DNA of 8,129 nt from Deltaproteobacteria bacterium RBG_16_54_18 (GCA_001797935.1 MGQT01000049.1:2041-10169), one strand, 5' to 3'. Positions 1-6,818 are shown, counted from the stretch's first letter. The notes: generated by a model from the letters alone, not told the origin. Program-made: numbers and translations.

Positions 1-197
1 AGACCGTCATAACCGGGCAGCGACTGATCGACGAACAGGATGTCGTAGGAACCGCCACGATACTTGGCAATCCCCTCCTCACCATCGGAGGCAATATCAA
101 CCGTATACCCCTTCCGTGCAAGCCGCTTCTGCAACAGCCGTGCGAGGCCCGAATCGTCTTCGATATAAAGGATACGAATTGAAGGGGCGTGGTTCAC
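1..197 (-). CDS. REC protein, N-terminal part of a second REC-output regulator (cut by window edge)
   Basis: The first 65 residues of another response regulator, running off the left edge. The start is GTG 197-195, chosen because it puts six residues before IRILYIEDD exactly as in the paralogue at 2421, and because GGAGGG lies nine bases upstream. The visible REC has E13, D14, D15 and acceptor D57 in FVDQSLPGYDG. It differs from the paralogue at 6 of 59 residues from position 7 on, about 90% identity. By homology it is likely another REC-PAS-GAF-GGDEF protein, but the output domain is not visible. It starts 6 nt after RR2, so it is in the same operon. The open frame with this start is short in the window and easily overlooked. 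Confidence 0.85.
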   Translation of the reverse strand, partial: MNHAPSIRILYIEDDSGLARLLQKRLARKGYTVDIASDGEEGIAKYRGGSYDILFVDQSLPGYDG

Positions 198-203
198 GGC
201 GCA

Positions 204-647
204 TCACCCTCCATTGGGGATCATGACCACCATGAGGAAGAGCCCGATCTTATGGATGGCCTCGGCGAACTGCTCGTAGTCCATTGGCTTGGTGATGTAG
301 ACGTTGCAGCCGAGTTCATAGCAGCGGATCACCTCGCGGGGATCATCAGTGGTGGTGAGGATGATCACCGGGATGCGTTTGGTGCGCTTGTCGGACTTCA
401 AACGTTGCAAGACCTGATAGCCGTCGAGCACCGGCAGGTTAAGGTCAAGCAGCACCAGGAGGTGTCCCGCGTGTTCCTTGCCTTCATGTGCCCCTTCGCC
501 GAACAAATAGTCGAGGGCCTCCTGCCCGTTCGGGGCAAAGACGATCTCGTTTTTGATATTGGCGCGGCGCAGGTTCTTCTCGACCAGCCGGGCATGACCG
601 GGATCGTCTTCCACCAAGAGGATGGCTATCTCTCGTATATCATGCAT
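204..647 (-). CDS. Rcp1-like single-domain response regulator (RR2), paralogue of RR1
   Basis: Second stand-alone receiver, 147 aa, a tandem paralogue of RR1. The acidic residues are E13, D14 and D15, the acceptor is D68 in LLDLNLPVLDG, the switch threonine lies in IILTTTDD, and the lysine in ITKP is conserved, so it should be phosphorylatable. It has no output domain. Differences from RR1 cluster in the N-terminus, in a patch after the third helix (GAHEGKEHAG versus GDYAGKEPPS) and at the C-terminus, where RR1 has five more residues. The ATG at 647 overlaps the preceding GGDEF gene by 8 bp (ATGCATGA); the ribosome site is weak (AAAGGG six bases upstream), so translation may depend on coupling. 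The next gene starts 6 nt after its TGA. It could be a second phosphate acceptor of the same kinase or the cognate of a kinase outside the window. Confidence 0.92.
   Translation of the reverse strand: MHDIREIAILLVEDDPGHARLVEKNLRRANIKNEIVFAPNGQEALDYLFGEGAHEGKEHAGHLLVLLDLNLPVLDGYQVLQRLKSDKRTKRIPVIILTTTDDPREVIRCYELGCNVYITKPMDYEQFAEAIHKIGLFLMVVMIPNGG
207..212 (-). promoter_or_regulatory. Ribosome binding site deciding the GTG start at 197
   Basis: GGAGGG (212-207) covers the last codons of RR2 and lies nine bases before GTG 197. The same GGAGGG is found before the paralogous ATG at 2421 (2437-2432, ten bases away). The nearby ATG at 205-203 is in a different frame from the REC sequence, so the GTG is the supported start. 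Confidence 0.6.
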
Positions 648-2421
648 GGTTCGCCCTTTGGCCCGGTGTATTGTGTTGTTTTTTATCCTCGTACATTCTT
701 TTGTCCGCTTCGTTGAGGATCTCGTCTACCGACCGTTTTACCCGCGGATCCCAGGAGGCGTTGCCCATGGAAAGGGTAACCGGAAATGCCAGCTTCCCAT
801 TGTGCTCGGTGATGTTGCTTACTTTCTGTGTAATGCGTGCCATGATACTATCCATATCGCCCATCGTCTCCGGGAACACGATTAAAAACTCGTCCCCGCC
901 GTAACGAACGACGATATCGCTCTCCCGTACGGCCTCACGCAGGAGTGCTGCCACCGCCCTGAGGAGTTCATCCCCCATTTGGTGACCGTAATGATCGTTG
1001 ATCTCCTTGAACCGATTGACGTCGATCATCATAAAGGTCATGCCGTGGTGGTACCGTTTTGAACGCTTGACCTCTTGTTCGAGGATCTTGCTCAGATAAT
1101 AGCGGTTGTAAAGCCCCGTGAGCGGATCATGGATGGCCTGCTCTTTGAGCTCCGCCTGGAGGCGGACGCGCTTGATCGCCGCCGCGGTATGGCCGAACAA
1201 CAACTCGAGGAACCGCGTATCGTCCCGGGAAAAGGCATCGGGCTCGACAGAGGCCGCCTGGAAGATGCCGAGGTCTCCGATCGGCACACTGATCAGAGAG
1301 AGGTGGCGTGCCTGAGGCGACCGAGTAGGTACCTCTTTCTCAATTTCCCCGAGGCCTGGCGCCTGCGCGTTAACCGGGTCCTGCAGTGCTTGGCCGTGAG
1401 CCGTCGGTCCACCGGCGGGTTCATGAGAGGCCGGGGTCGGATACGCGACTTTCGTGACCATCTCCTTCCCTTCCGTCATCCCCAGGCTGCAAAAAGAAAA
1501 GGTAACGATTCTTTTCGCTGCCTCGACGGCTACCCGGTATGCCTCTTGCTCGCTGGTGCAGAGTGCCAGGCGGCGCGCTACGTCATGGAGCTTCTCCAAT
1601 TTATCACCCGATTCCCGCAGTGTCTTTTCCGCCTGCACGTGGTCGGTGATATCCTCATAGGTGATGAACTGGTCGCCATTCCCCATCGCGATAGGACGAA
1701 ACAAGATCATCTTCTGTGAGCCGTCCTTGCACGTCACCGTAAACATGCGTGCGAGCAATTGCCCGCGCTTCAGTTTTTTTTGGTCCTTGACCCACGTGGC
1801 AATGACCTCTTCCCGATATTGCTCATCCGGGTATGCTGCGGCAAACCACGCGCGCTTCGTGGGGATATCGGCGAGCGTATAGCCGAAGAGCTCACTGAAC
1901 ATCGGATTGATGTAGAGCAGACGCCCGTCTTGGGCCACTATGGATATGCCGAGTGGAGATTGTTCGACCAGTGTCTGAAACTTTTCTTGTTCGCTCTTGA
2001 GCGCCTGTTCCGCTTCTTCTCTCTCTTCGACGGCACGTCGCTGCTGCAGCACCTTCTCTATAACCGATGGAAGCAGACTGAGATACCCCCCCTCCACGTC
2101 CTTGACGATATAATCAACGGCCCCGAGCTTCATCGCCTCCACCGCCACCCGCTCATCACCCGTCCCCGTGATCATGACGACCGGCGGCAGCGGGCCCTGG
2201 GCAGCTAGGGTGCGGATGACCTGCAGACCGTCATAACCAGGCAGCGACTGATCGACGAACAGGATACCGTAGGAGCCCTTACGGTACTTCGTAATTCCCT
2301 CCTCACCGTCGGAGGCAATATCAACCGCATACCCCTCCCGCGCAAGCCGCTTCTGCAGCAACCGCGCAAGGCCGGGATCGTCTTCGATATAGAGAATGCG
2401 TATCTGTCCCGCACTACTCAT
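640..2421 (-). CDS. REC-PAS-GAF-GGDEF response regulator, diguanylate cyclase
   Basis: Response regulator of 593 aa that likely makes c-di-GMP when phosphorylated. REC spans about 7-125 with E13, D14 and D15, acceptor D57 (FVDQSLPG), T85 and K107. A coiled-coil-like charged linker runs about 125-145. PAS is at 146-267 with the CKDG and YEDITD signatures. GAF is at about 275-420. GGDEF is at about 425-585, with the motif at 508-512 and RESD at 499-502, an intact product-inhibition I-site. There is no EAL domain and no membrane segment. The ATG at 2421 overlaps the RR1 stop by 8 bp (ATGAGTAG), with GGAGGG at 2437-2432 ten bases upstream; its six-residue lead before IRILYIEDD matches the paralogous start at 197. 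The end overlaps RR2 by 8 bp. It probably receives phosphate from the upstream multi-PAS kinase; PAS and GAF ligands are unknown. Confidence 0.93.
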   Translation of the reverse strand: MSSAGQIRILYIEDDPGLARLLQKRLAREGYAVDIASDGEEGITKYRKGSYGILFVDQSLPGYDGLQVIRTLAAQGPLPPVVMITGTGDERVAVEAMKLGAVDYIVKDVEGGYLSLLPSVIEKVLQQRRAVEEREEAEQALKSEQEKFQTLVEQSPLGISIVAQDGRLLYINPMFSELFGYTLADIPTKRAWFAAAYPDEQYREEVIATWVKDQKKLKRGQLLARMFTVTCKDGSQKMILFRPIAMGNGDQFITYEDITDHVQAEKTLRESGDKLEKLHDVARRLALCTSEQEAYRVAVEAAKRIVTFSFCSLGMTEGKEMVTKVAYPTPASHEPAGGPTAHGQALQDPVNAQAPGLGEIEKEVPTRSPQARHLSLISVPIGDLGIFQAASVEPDAFSRDDTRFLELLFGHTAAAIKRVRLQAELKEQAIHDPLTGLYNRYYLSKILEQEVKRSKRYHHGMTFMMIDVNRFKEINDHYGHQMGDELLRAVAALLREAVRESDIVVRYGGDEFLIVFPETMGDMDSIMARITQKVSNITEHNGKLAFPVTLSMGNASWDPRVKRSVDEILNEADKRMYEDKKQHNTPGQRANHA

Positions 2422-2875
2422 TTCCGCTCAACCCTCCATCCGGCAGCATGACTACTATGAGAAACAACCCGAGCTTACGCATGGCGTCGGCGAACTGCTC
2501 GTAGTCCACCGGCTTGGTGATGTAGACGTTGCAGCCGAGATCATAGCAGCGGGTTACCTCGCGGGCATCATCGGTGGTGGTGAGGACGATCACGGGGATG
2601 CGTTTGGTGCGCTCGTCGGACTTCATTCGCTGCAAGACCTGATAGCCGTCAAGCACCGGCATGTTGAGATCGAGCAGCACCAATAAGTGCGACGGAGGCT
2701 CCTTGCCTGCATAATCGCCCTCACTGAACAGGTAGTCGACCACCTCCTGCCCGTTCGAGGCAAAGACGATCTCGTTTTTAACGTTGGCCCGGCGCAGGTT
2801 CTTCTCGATCAGCCGGGCATGCCCGGGATCGTCTTCTGCCAAGAGGATAGTTACATCCTTTTTCGTCTCAACCAT
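2225..2875 (-). repeat. Tandem duplication, upstream copy (RR1 + REC of the GGDEF protein)
   Basis: This is the matching half of the direct repeat with 1-647. Nucleotide similarity is high over both the RR gene and the REC-encoding part of the next gene. The junction between RR and REC genes differs: an 8-bp overlap here, a 6-nt gap in the downstream copy, explained by RR1's longer tail. Confidence 0.85.
2414..2875 (-). CDS. Rcp1-like single-domain response regulator (RR1)
   Basis: Stand-alone receiver of 153 aa with no output domain, of the Rcp1-type family often encoded beside phytochrome-like or multi-PAS kinases. The acidic pocket is E14, D15 and D16, the phospho-acceptor is D69 in LLDLNMPVLDG, the switch threonine is T99 in IVLTTTDD, and the conserved lysine is K121 in ITKP. 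All receiver residues are present, so it should accept phosphate, probably from the adjacent kinase. It may pass phosphate on, act as a sink, or signal by protein contact. The start ATG overlaps the kinase stop by 8 bp (ATGGTTGA) behind a perfect ribosome site. The 3' end overlaps the REC-GGDEF gene by 8 bp. It aligns without gaps to RR2 (204-647), with 28 differences over 139 residues, about 80% identity counted by eye. Confidence 0.93.
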   Translation of the reverse strand: MVETKKDVTILLAEDDPGHARLIEKNLRRANVKNEIVFASNGQEVVDYLFSEGDYAGKEPPSHLLVLLDLNMPVLDGYQVLQRMKSDERTKRIPVIVLTTTDDAREVTRCYDLGCNVYITKPVDYEQFADAMRKLGLFLIVVMLPDGGLSGNE

Positions 2876-5800
2876 GGCTTACCTCCTGTTTTACCGCGCT
2901 GGCAATGGTGAAGGTAAAGGTCGTCCCCTTTCCTAACTCGGACTCACACCGGATGCGCCCTTGGTGCCGGCGCACCAGGGTCTGCACATAGGCAAGTCCC
3001 ATCCCCTCCCCTGGCGTGTCTTGCTTGCCTGCCCGCCGAAACGGGGCAAAAACTTTATCCATGTCATCCGCCGCAATTCCCCGCCCGTTGTCTTGAATCC
3101 GAAAGGTCGTCTCACTCCCGTTGGCCTGTCCAGTCACCTCGATCTCTCCCGAACGCCCCTGGTCAAGGTATTTGACCGCATTCCCCAGGATGTTCCCCAT
3201 GATCTGCTCTATGGAAGTGCGGTCCGCTACCACCTCGGGCAAGGGAGCAACCGTTATCGTGATCCCCTTTTCCTGGATCTGGTGCGACATCCCCTCGACA
3301 ATCTGTTTCACCAGGGCGTCCATGGCAAGACGCTCGGGCTTAAGGTCACGCCTGCCTAACCGGGATAAGAGCAGGACGGCATTGATAAAGTGGTCCATGC
3401 GGGAGACCGAGTTGGTGATGAATTCCAACGCCTCGGGGACGTCTTCGTGCAGGGCAAGGGCCACCTCGCTCTTTTTTTCCTCTGGCAACTGTGACAGAAC
3501 GGTCTCGAAATTCGCGCCCAGTGTCTTTAAGGCCATACCAAGCTCGGCGCTGTACCCTTTTAAGTTGACCAGGGGTACCCTGAGATCGTGCGAGACGATG
3601 TAGGCAAAGTTCTTTATCTCCTCGTTGCTCCGCTCTAAGTCGGCGGCATAGCGCTGCAAGCGCTCCTCTATCCGCTTACGCTCGGTGATGTCGGTGATAA
3701 AACCATAGCTCCCTTTAAAGTGGCCCTCTGCATCAAAGATCGGGGTCGGGGCGAGGATCGTGGAAACGTTCTGGCCATCCTTCCGCCTCCAGGCAATCTC
3801 ATAAGACTCTCGTCCGCCTTCCCTCCGTTTGGCTAAATGGTCCTGCAAAATCTTGAGATTTTCTTCGTCGAGAAATTCTCCGACACGGCGCCCCATGATT
3901 TCGTTCGGCGCGTACCCCCATATGTCGCATAGCCGCTCATTGACGTAGATAATGACGCCGTTTTCGTTGATGGCGTTCACCCCGACCTTGGTCGTCTCGA
4001 TCAGCGAGCGGTGCAGCGTCTCGCTCTTTTGCAGCTGCTCTTCCATCAGCTTACGCTCGGTGATGTCGGTGATAAAGCCGTAGCTTCCTGTATATCGGCC
4101 GTTTGCATCAAAAAGGGGTGTCGGCGACAGAATGGTGTGAATGTTTTGCCCATCCTTCCGCCTCCAGGCGATCTCATACGATCCGCTCTCGCCTTTCCTC
4201 CGTTTGGCCAATTGCCCCTGTAAAATCTTGAGATTTTCTTCGTCGAGAAATTCGAGCGTAGAGTGTCCGATGATCTCTTCCATCGGATACCCCCATATCT
4301 CGCTGAGACGTTCGTTGGCGTAGGTGATCACCCCGTTCTCGTCTATGGCACTCAACCCAACCCGCATCGTCTCGACCAACGTGCGGAATCGCTCTTCACT
4401 GTGCCGCAGCGCCTCCTCCGCCTTTACCCGATCGGTGATATCTCTATAGGTGAGATATTGTTTCCCGTCATTTAAATATACAATTTTAAAGCTGATAATC
4501 TTATCCTGGCCGTCTTTGCATCGCACGGTAAAGACCCGTGACTCTTTCTCCTCGACCTTCACATCTTCTTTGAGATCCTTTTGCCATTTTGAGGATATCT
4601 CTTTTCTATATGCTTCATCAGGATAGGCCTTTTTAAACCAGGTATCCTTGTCAGGGAGGTCCTCCTTGGTATACCCGAAGATCTCCGTAAACCGTGGATT
4701 GAAATACTCAAAGCGCTTATCAGGTGTCATAACCGAGATGGCAAAGGGGGCTTTTTCCGACAACATTTTGAACCGCGCTTCGCTCTCCTTAAGCCCCTCC
4801 TCCATCCGGCGGCGCTCGGTGATGTCGGACAACATCACAATAACTCTGCCGTCTCCTAAGGTGGTTGCCCTGAACTCGACATCTCTCTCTTCACCATCCT
4901 TGCACCGCACCCGGAATACCTCGGATACCTCGTTGGTCTCTTTTTCGATAACATCCTTTTTCCAGCGTTGGGAAACCTCGTGCCGGTATGCCTTATCCGG
5001 ATATGCCGTGTGCGCCCACTCCACCATGGTGGAAATATCCGCCGAGGTATAGCCGGTGATGTTCGTGAATTCAGGATTCATATAGAGAGCCTTCCCCTCC
5101 TTATCCGTCAGGATCACGCCGTAGGGGGCCTTATCCAGGATGGAGAAAAAGGTCTCACGCTCCTGTCGTAGTAACGCCTCCATCTCCTTGCGCTCGGTGA
5201 TAATCTCTGCAATTTCTATAAAAGACGTCACCGTGCCATCCTTCGCAACGATCGGAAAGGCCTGAACCCTCACATGAGACTGGCTCCCGTCATCCGCCGT
5301 CAATACCGTCTCCGCCTCTGCAGGTTTCTTGGTAGCCATTGCCTGAATTGCAGGGCAATGCGGGCAAACGGCGTCGCGTTTTTCGAACTCCTGGAAGCAT
5401 TTCTTCCCGACAAACTGAGCACCGGATTTTTTAAAGTGCTTCGCTTGCGCGGCGTTCACCATGATGATCGTGTGGTCGGTGCTTATGAGGTTGATCCCAA
5501 ACCTAATGTTGTCTACGAGAATTCGATGGAGCTCTTCGCTCTCCTGCAGCTTCTCCTGCATCCGCTTGCGCTCGGTGATGTCGGACAACATTATAATCGC
5601 CCGACCATCTTCTAACACAACCCCCTTGAAATTTAATTCCTTCAACTCCCCATCTTTGCAAACCCCACTGAATGTACTATCAAACCTCTTATTACTGAAA
5701 TCTTTCTTCCAGGCCTCGATGACCTCCTGCCTATATTTCGGGTCTGGATAGACCTTCTGAAGCCAGTCTTTCCCGGTGGGGATATCCTCGAGGGTATATC

Positions 5801-6185
5801 CTGTGATATTGGTAAATTCAGGGTTGACATAGACATACTTCTTGTCTTTGTCGAGCAAGATCACACCATGGGGAGAATGCTCCAAGGTGGTAAAAAAGAT
5901 CTCTTTCTCGTGTTGTAATAGTCCCTCCCTCTGTTTATGCTCGGTGATATCGCGTAGAGTACCTTGGTATTCAAGGATGCTTCCATCATCTCCCCGCTGT
6001 GCCGTTGCGGTGAGCAGGCAATCCATCTCTGTTCTATCCTTCTTGCATAATCTCACGACAAAGTCCTGAACGAATCCCTTTTCCTCCATCTCCTGCTGGA
6101 ACTTGCGGGCGTCGGCAGGATCTGCATAGAGTTGCCGGGTATTCACCCTCCCCATCTCTTCTCTCGTATAGCCGAACAGCGCCAA
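2868..6185 (-). CDS. Multi-PAS sensor histidine kinase, main C-terminal fragment (after frameshift)
   Basis: Cytoplasmic sensor histidine kinase; the frame is open back to 6263 and the first in-frame start is TTG 6185, so it is really the continuation of the fragment starting at 6739 (joined length about 1290 aa). In this fragment there are the rest of PAS2 (to about 83), PAS3 (95-208), PAS4 (217-334, with C263, C274, C277), PAS5 (343-460), PAS6 (470-590), PAS7 (598-715), PAS8 (723-840), then HisKA and HATPase_c. The phospho-acceptor is H866 in IVSHDLRVPL (3590-3588). The N-box is GNILGNAVKY with N1002, G1 is DNGRGI at 1032-1037, and G2 is GEGMGL at 1059-1064, so all ATP-binding motifs are intact. 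About 60 extra residues lie between the H-box and the second helix of the dimerisation domain. No receiver domain or membrane helix is seen. It overlaps RR1 by 8 bp, indicating translational coupling to its likely partner. Signals sensed are unknown. Confidence 0.9.
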   Translation of the reverse strand: MALFGYTREEMGRVNTRQLYADPADARKFQQEMEEKGFVQDFVVRLCKKDRTEMDCLLTATAQRGDDGSILEYQGTLRDITEHKQREGLLQHEKEIFFTTLEHSPHGVILLDKDKKYVYVNPEFTNITGYTLEDIPTGKDWLQKVYPDPKYRQEVIEAWKKDFSNKRFDSTFSGVCKDGELKELNFKGVVLEDGRAIIMLSDITERKRMQEKLQESEELHRILVDNIRFGINLISTDHTIIMVNAAQAKHFKKSGAQFVGKKCFQEFEKRDAVCPHCPAIQAMATKKPAEAETVLTADDGSQSHVRVQAFPIVAKDGTVTSFIEIAEIITERKEMEALLRQERETFFSILDKAPYGVILTDKEGKALYMNPEFTNITGYTSADISTMVEWAHTAYPDKAYRHEVSQRWKKDVIEKETNEVSEVFRVRCKDGEERDVEFRATTLGDGRVIVMLSDITERRRMEEGLKESEARFKMLSEKAPFAISVMTPDKRFEYFNPRFTEIFGYTKEDLPDKDTWFKKAYPDEAYRKEISSKWQKDLKEDVKVEEKESRVFTVRCKDGQDKIISFKIVYLNDGKQYLTYRDITDRVKAEEALRHSEERFRTLVETMRVGLSAIDENGVITYANERLSEIWGYPMEEIIGHSTLEFLDEENLKILQGQLAKRRKGESGSYEIAWRRKDGQNIHTILSPTPLFDANGRYTGSYGFITDITERKLMEEQLQKSETLHRSLIETTKVGVNAINENGVIIYVNERLCDIWGYAPNEIMGRRVGEFLDEENLKILQDHLAKRREGGRESYEIAWRRKDGQNVSTILAPTPIFDAEGHFKGSYGFITDITERKRIEERLQRYAADLERSNEEIKNFAYIVSHDLRVPLVNLKGYSAELGMALKTLGANFETVLSQLPEEKKSEVALALHEDVPEALEFITNSVSRMDHFINAVLLLSRLGRRDLKPERLAMDALVKQIVEGMSHQIQEKGITITVAPLPEVVADRTSIEQIMGNILGNAVKYLDQGRSGEIEVTGQANGSETTFRIQDNGRGIAADDMDKVFAPFRRAGKQDTPGEGMGLAYVQTLVRRHQGRIRCESELGKGTTFTFTIASAVKQEVSHG
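2881..2887 (-). promoter_or_regulatory. Strong ribosome binding site of RR1
   Basis: A perfect AGGAGGT stands five nucleotides before the ATG at 2875, inside the last codons of the kinase gene. It is the strongest ribosome site in the window. It suggests that the small receiver is translated at higher level than the kinase, as is usual for response regulators. Confidence 0.75.
3674..3878 (-). repeat. PAS8 half of an internal 375-bp tandem repeat
   Basis: This stretch covers part of the PAS8 coding region and the PAC end. It contains two exact matches to the PAS7 region at a constant offset of 375 bp (125 codons): 28 nt at 3674-3701 and 32 nt at 3847-3878. The protein copies share LDEENLKILQ, SYEIAWRRKDGQN and SYGFITDITERK. 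PAS7 and PAS8 are therefore a recent tandem domain duplication. Confidence 0.85.
4049..4253 (-). repeat. PAS7 half of an internal 375-bp tandem repeat
   Basis: This is the partner of 3674-3878. The exact blocks here are 4049-4076 (28 nt) and 4222-4253 (32 nt). The fixed 375-bp spacing and in-frame period of 125 residues show duplication of a whole PAS plus linker unit. Confidence 0.85.
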
Positions 6186-6739
6186 GGCAGCGTGATTAGC
6201 ATCAACATAGGTGCCATCGGGGGTAGCAATATAGATGGCATCCCTGGCGTTTCGAAGAGGGTTTTATATCGTTCTTCGCTCGCTCGCTGCTCTCGTTCAG
6301 CCCGTCTTCGCTCCGTAATATCCTGCAATGAGGCCATGCTCTTATGTGTCCCCGGAATCTCGCCGATGGTCAGTACAATGTTCCTGACCTGCCCCCGGCG
6401 ATCGAGGAACCGAAACTCAAAACACCGCGGCGCCAGCATGGGATCGGACGCGCGGAGGCGATGATATTCCTTGACGCGCCTTCGGTCCTCTCGCACGACG
6501 AATTCCGTCCAGCTCTTTTTCCTCTCGATCTCTTTTTTCGTGTAACCGCTGAGCCGCTCAAACTCCGCATTGGCCAGAGAGATCGTGGCATCCGCTTCGA
6601 CAATCACCATGGGCTTACCGTTGTTCTTGAAGATGGTCTGATACTCCCGTGTCAGCAGCGCGCCCATGTCGTGATGAGCGGAGATGGTCCCCAACGCGCC
6701 GTTGCCTCTTCTGGTTGTCGTACTGACTGCGCCTTTCAT
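6143..6739 (-). CDS. Multi-PAS sensor kinase, N-terminal fragment (before frameshift)
   Basis: This is the first part of a cytoplasmic sensor histidine kinase whose rest lies in the next frame (2868-6248). The ATG at 6739 has a good GAGGAG ribosome site. Residues 1-30 are polar with no signal peptide or membrane segment. PAS1 spans about 31-145 and ends in the PAC signature LQDITER. PAS2 begins near residue 157 (RYKTLFET). After T164 the translation stops resembling PAS: the tail of 34 residues, rich in M, L and P, ends at TGA 6143-6145. The correct PAS2 continuation, DAIYIATPDGTYVDANH, is in the overlapping frame, so the tail is frameshift nonsense. As written this gene would make a 198-aa protein with one complete PAS and no kinase. 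Either the sequence has an error or the locus is broken here. Confidence 0.85.
   Translation of the reverse strand: MKGAVSTTTRRGNGALGTISAHHDMGALLTREYQTIFKNNGKPMVIVEADATISLANAEFERLSGYTKKEIERKKSWTEFVVREDRRRVKEYHRLRASDPMLAPRCFEFRFLDRRGQVRNIVLTIGEIPGTHKSMASLQDITERRRAEREQRASEERYKTLFETPGMPSILLPPMAPMLMLITLPWRCSAIREKRWGG
6246..6250 (-). other. Frameshift site in PAS2 of the kinase (one base lost)
   Basis: Reading in the first frame gives ...FET at residue 164 (ACG, 6250-6248). In the second frame GCC (6248-6246) AGG GAT gives ARD followed by a normal PAS core. The two frames join perfectly if base 6248 is counted twice, that is, if one G of an original ACGGCC was lost, giving ...LFETARDAIYIA.... No slippery heptamer or obvious stimulatory hairpin is seen, so programmed frameshifting is unlikely. 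The cause is either a sequencing or assembly error or a recent mutation. Confidence 0.85.
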
Positions 6740-6745
6740 CTCGGT

Positions 6746-6751
6746 CTCCTC
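6746..6751 (-). promoter_or_regulatory. Ribosome binding site of the multi-PAS kinase
   Basis: GAGGAG lies six nucleotides before the ATG at 6739, an ordinary and strong Shine-Dalgarno site. It supports 6739 as the start of the kinase gene and shows that the N-terminal fragment is the true beginning of the protein. Confidence 0.7.
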
Positions 6752-6789
6752 ATCGTTGAAAAATTCAGCCTTTTCTGGTTATAAATAAT

Positions 6790-6804
6790 ATGAAAAAATT
6801 TCAT
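6790..6804. repeat. Small leader dyad ATGAAA-N3-TTTCAT
   Basis: The minus strand reads ATGAAATTTTTTCAT, with 6-bp inverted arms around three bases, just downstream of the predicted sigma-54 start. It could form a weak hairpin at the 5' end of the operon mRNA or be a DNA-binding site. The AT-only pairing makes chance a fair explanation. Confidence 0.18.
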
Positions 6805-6818
6805 CCTCTTTTATCTTG

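Larger units (their letters stand above)
1..647 (-). repeat. Tandem duplication, downstream copy (RR2 + REC)
   Basis: Segment 1-647 repeats the arrangement and sequence of 2225-2875: Rcp1-like receiver followed by a REC-fronted regulator. The first bases, agaccgtcataacc, reappear at 2225, so the unit is about 2.2 kb. Long near-identical stretches are visible, for example the run around 20-41 matching 2244-2265. The copy continues beyond the left edge. Confidence 0.85.

Noticed and set aside
189..716. Plus-strand open frame of 175 codons opposite RR2
   Set aside because: It is antisense to a clear receiver gene; its reading follows the codon structure of the minus-strand gene, and a similar antisense frame opposite RR1 is only the echo of the duplication.
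1075..1719. Plus-strand open frame of 214 codons
   Set aside because: It is antisense to the GAF/GGDEF part of the response regulator, shows no domain pattern, and is explained by the GC-rich coding strand.
3674..5960. Regularly spaced repeats resembling a repeat array
   Set aside because: The spacing is about 375 bp and the repeats encode PAC motifs of PAS domains in frame; this is protein domain repetition, not a CRISPR array.
6143..6263. Programmed frameshift between the two kinase fragments
   Set aside because: No X-XXY-YYZ slippery site and no clear downstream stem at 6250; a lost base in ACGGCC explains it more simply.
2868..6739. Membrane-bound sensor or phytochrome
   Set aside because: No hydrophobic membrane segment is seen in either fragment, and there is no bilin-binding GAF/PHY; all sensory domains are PAS.
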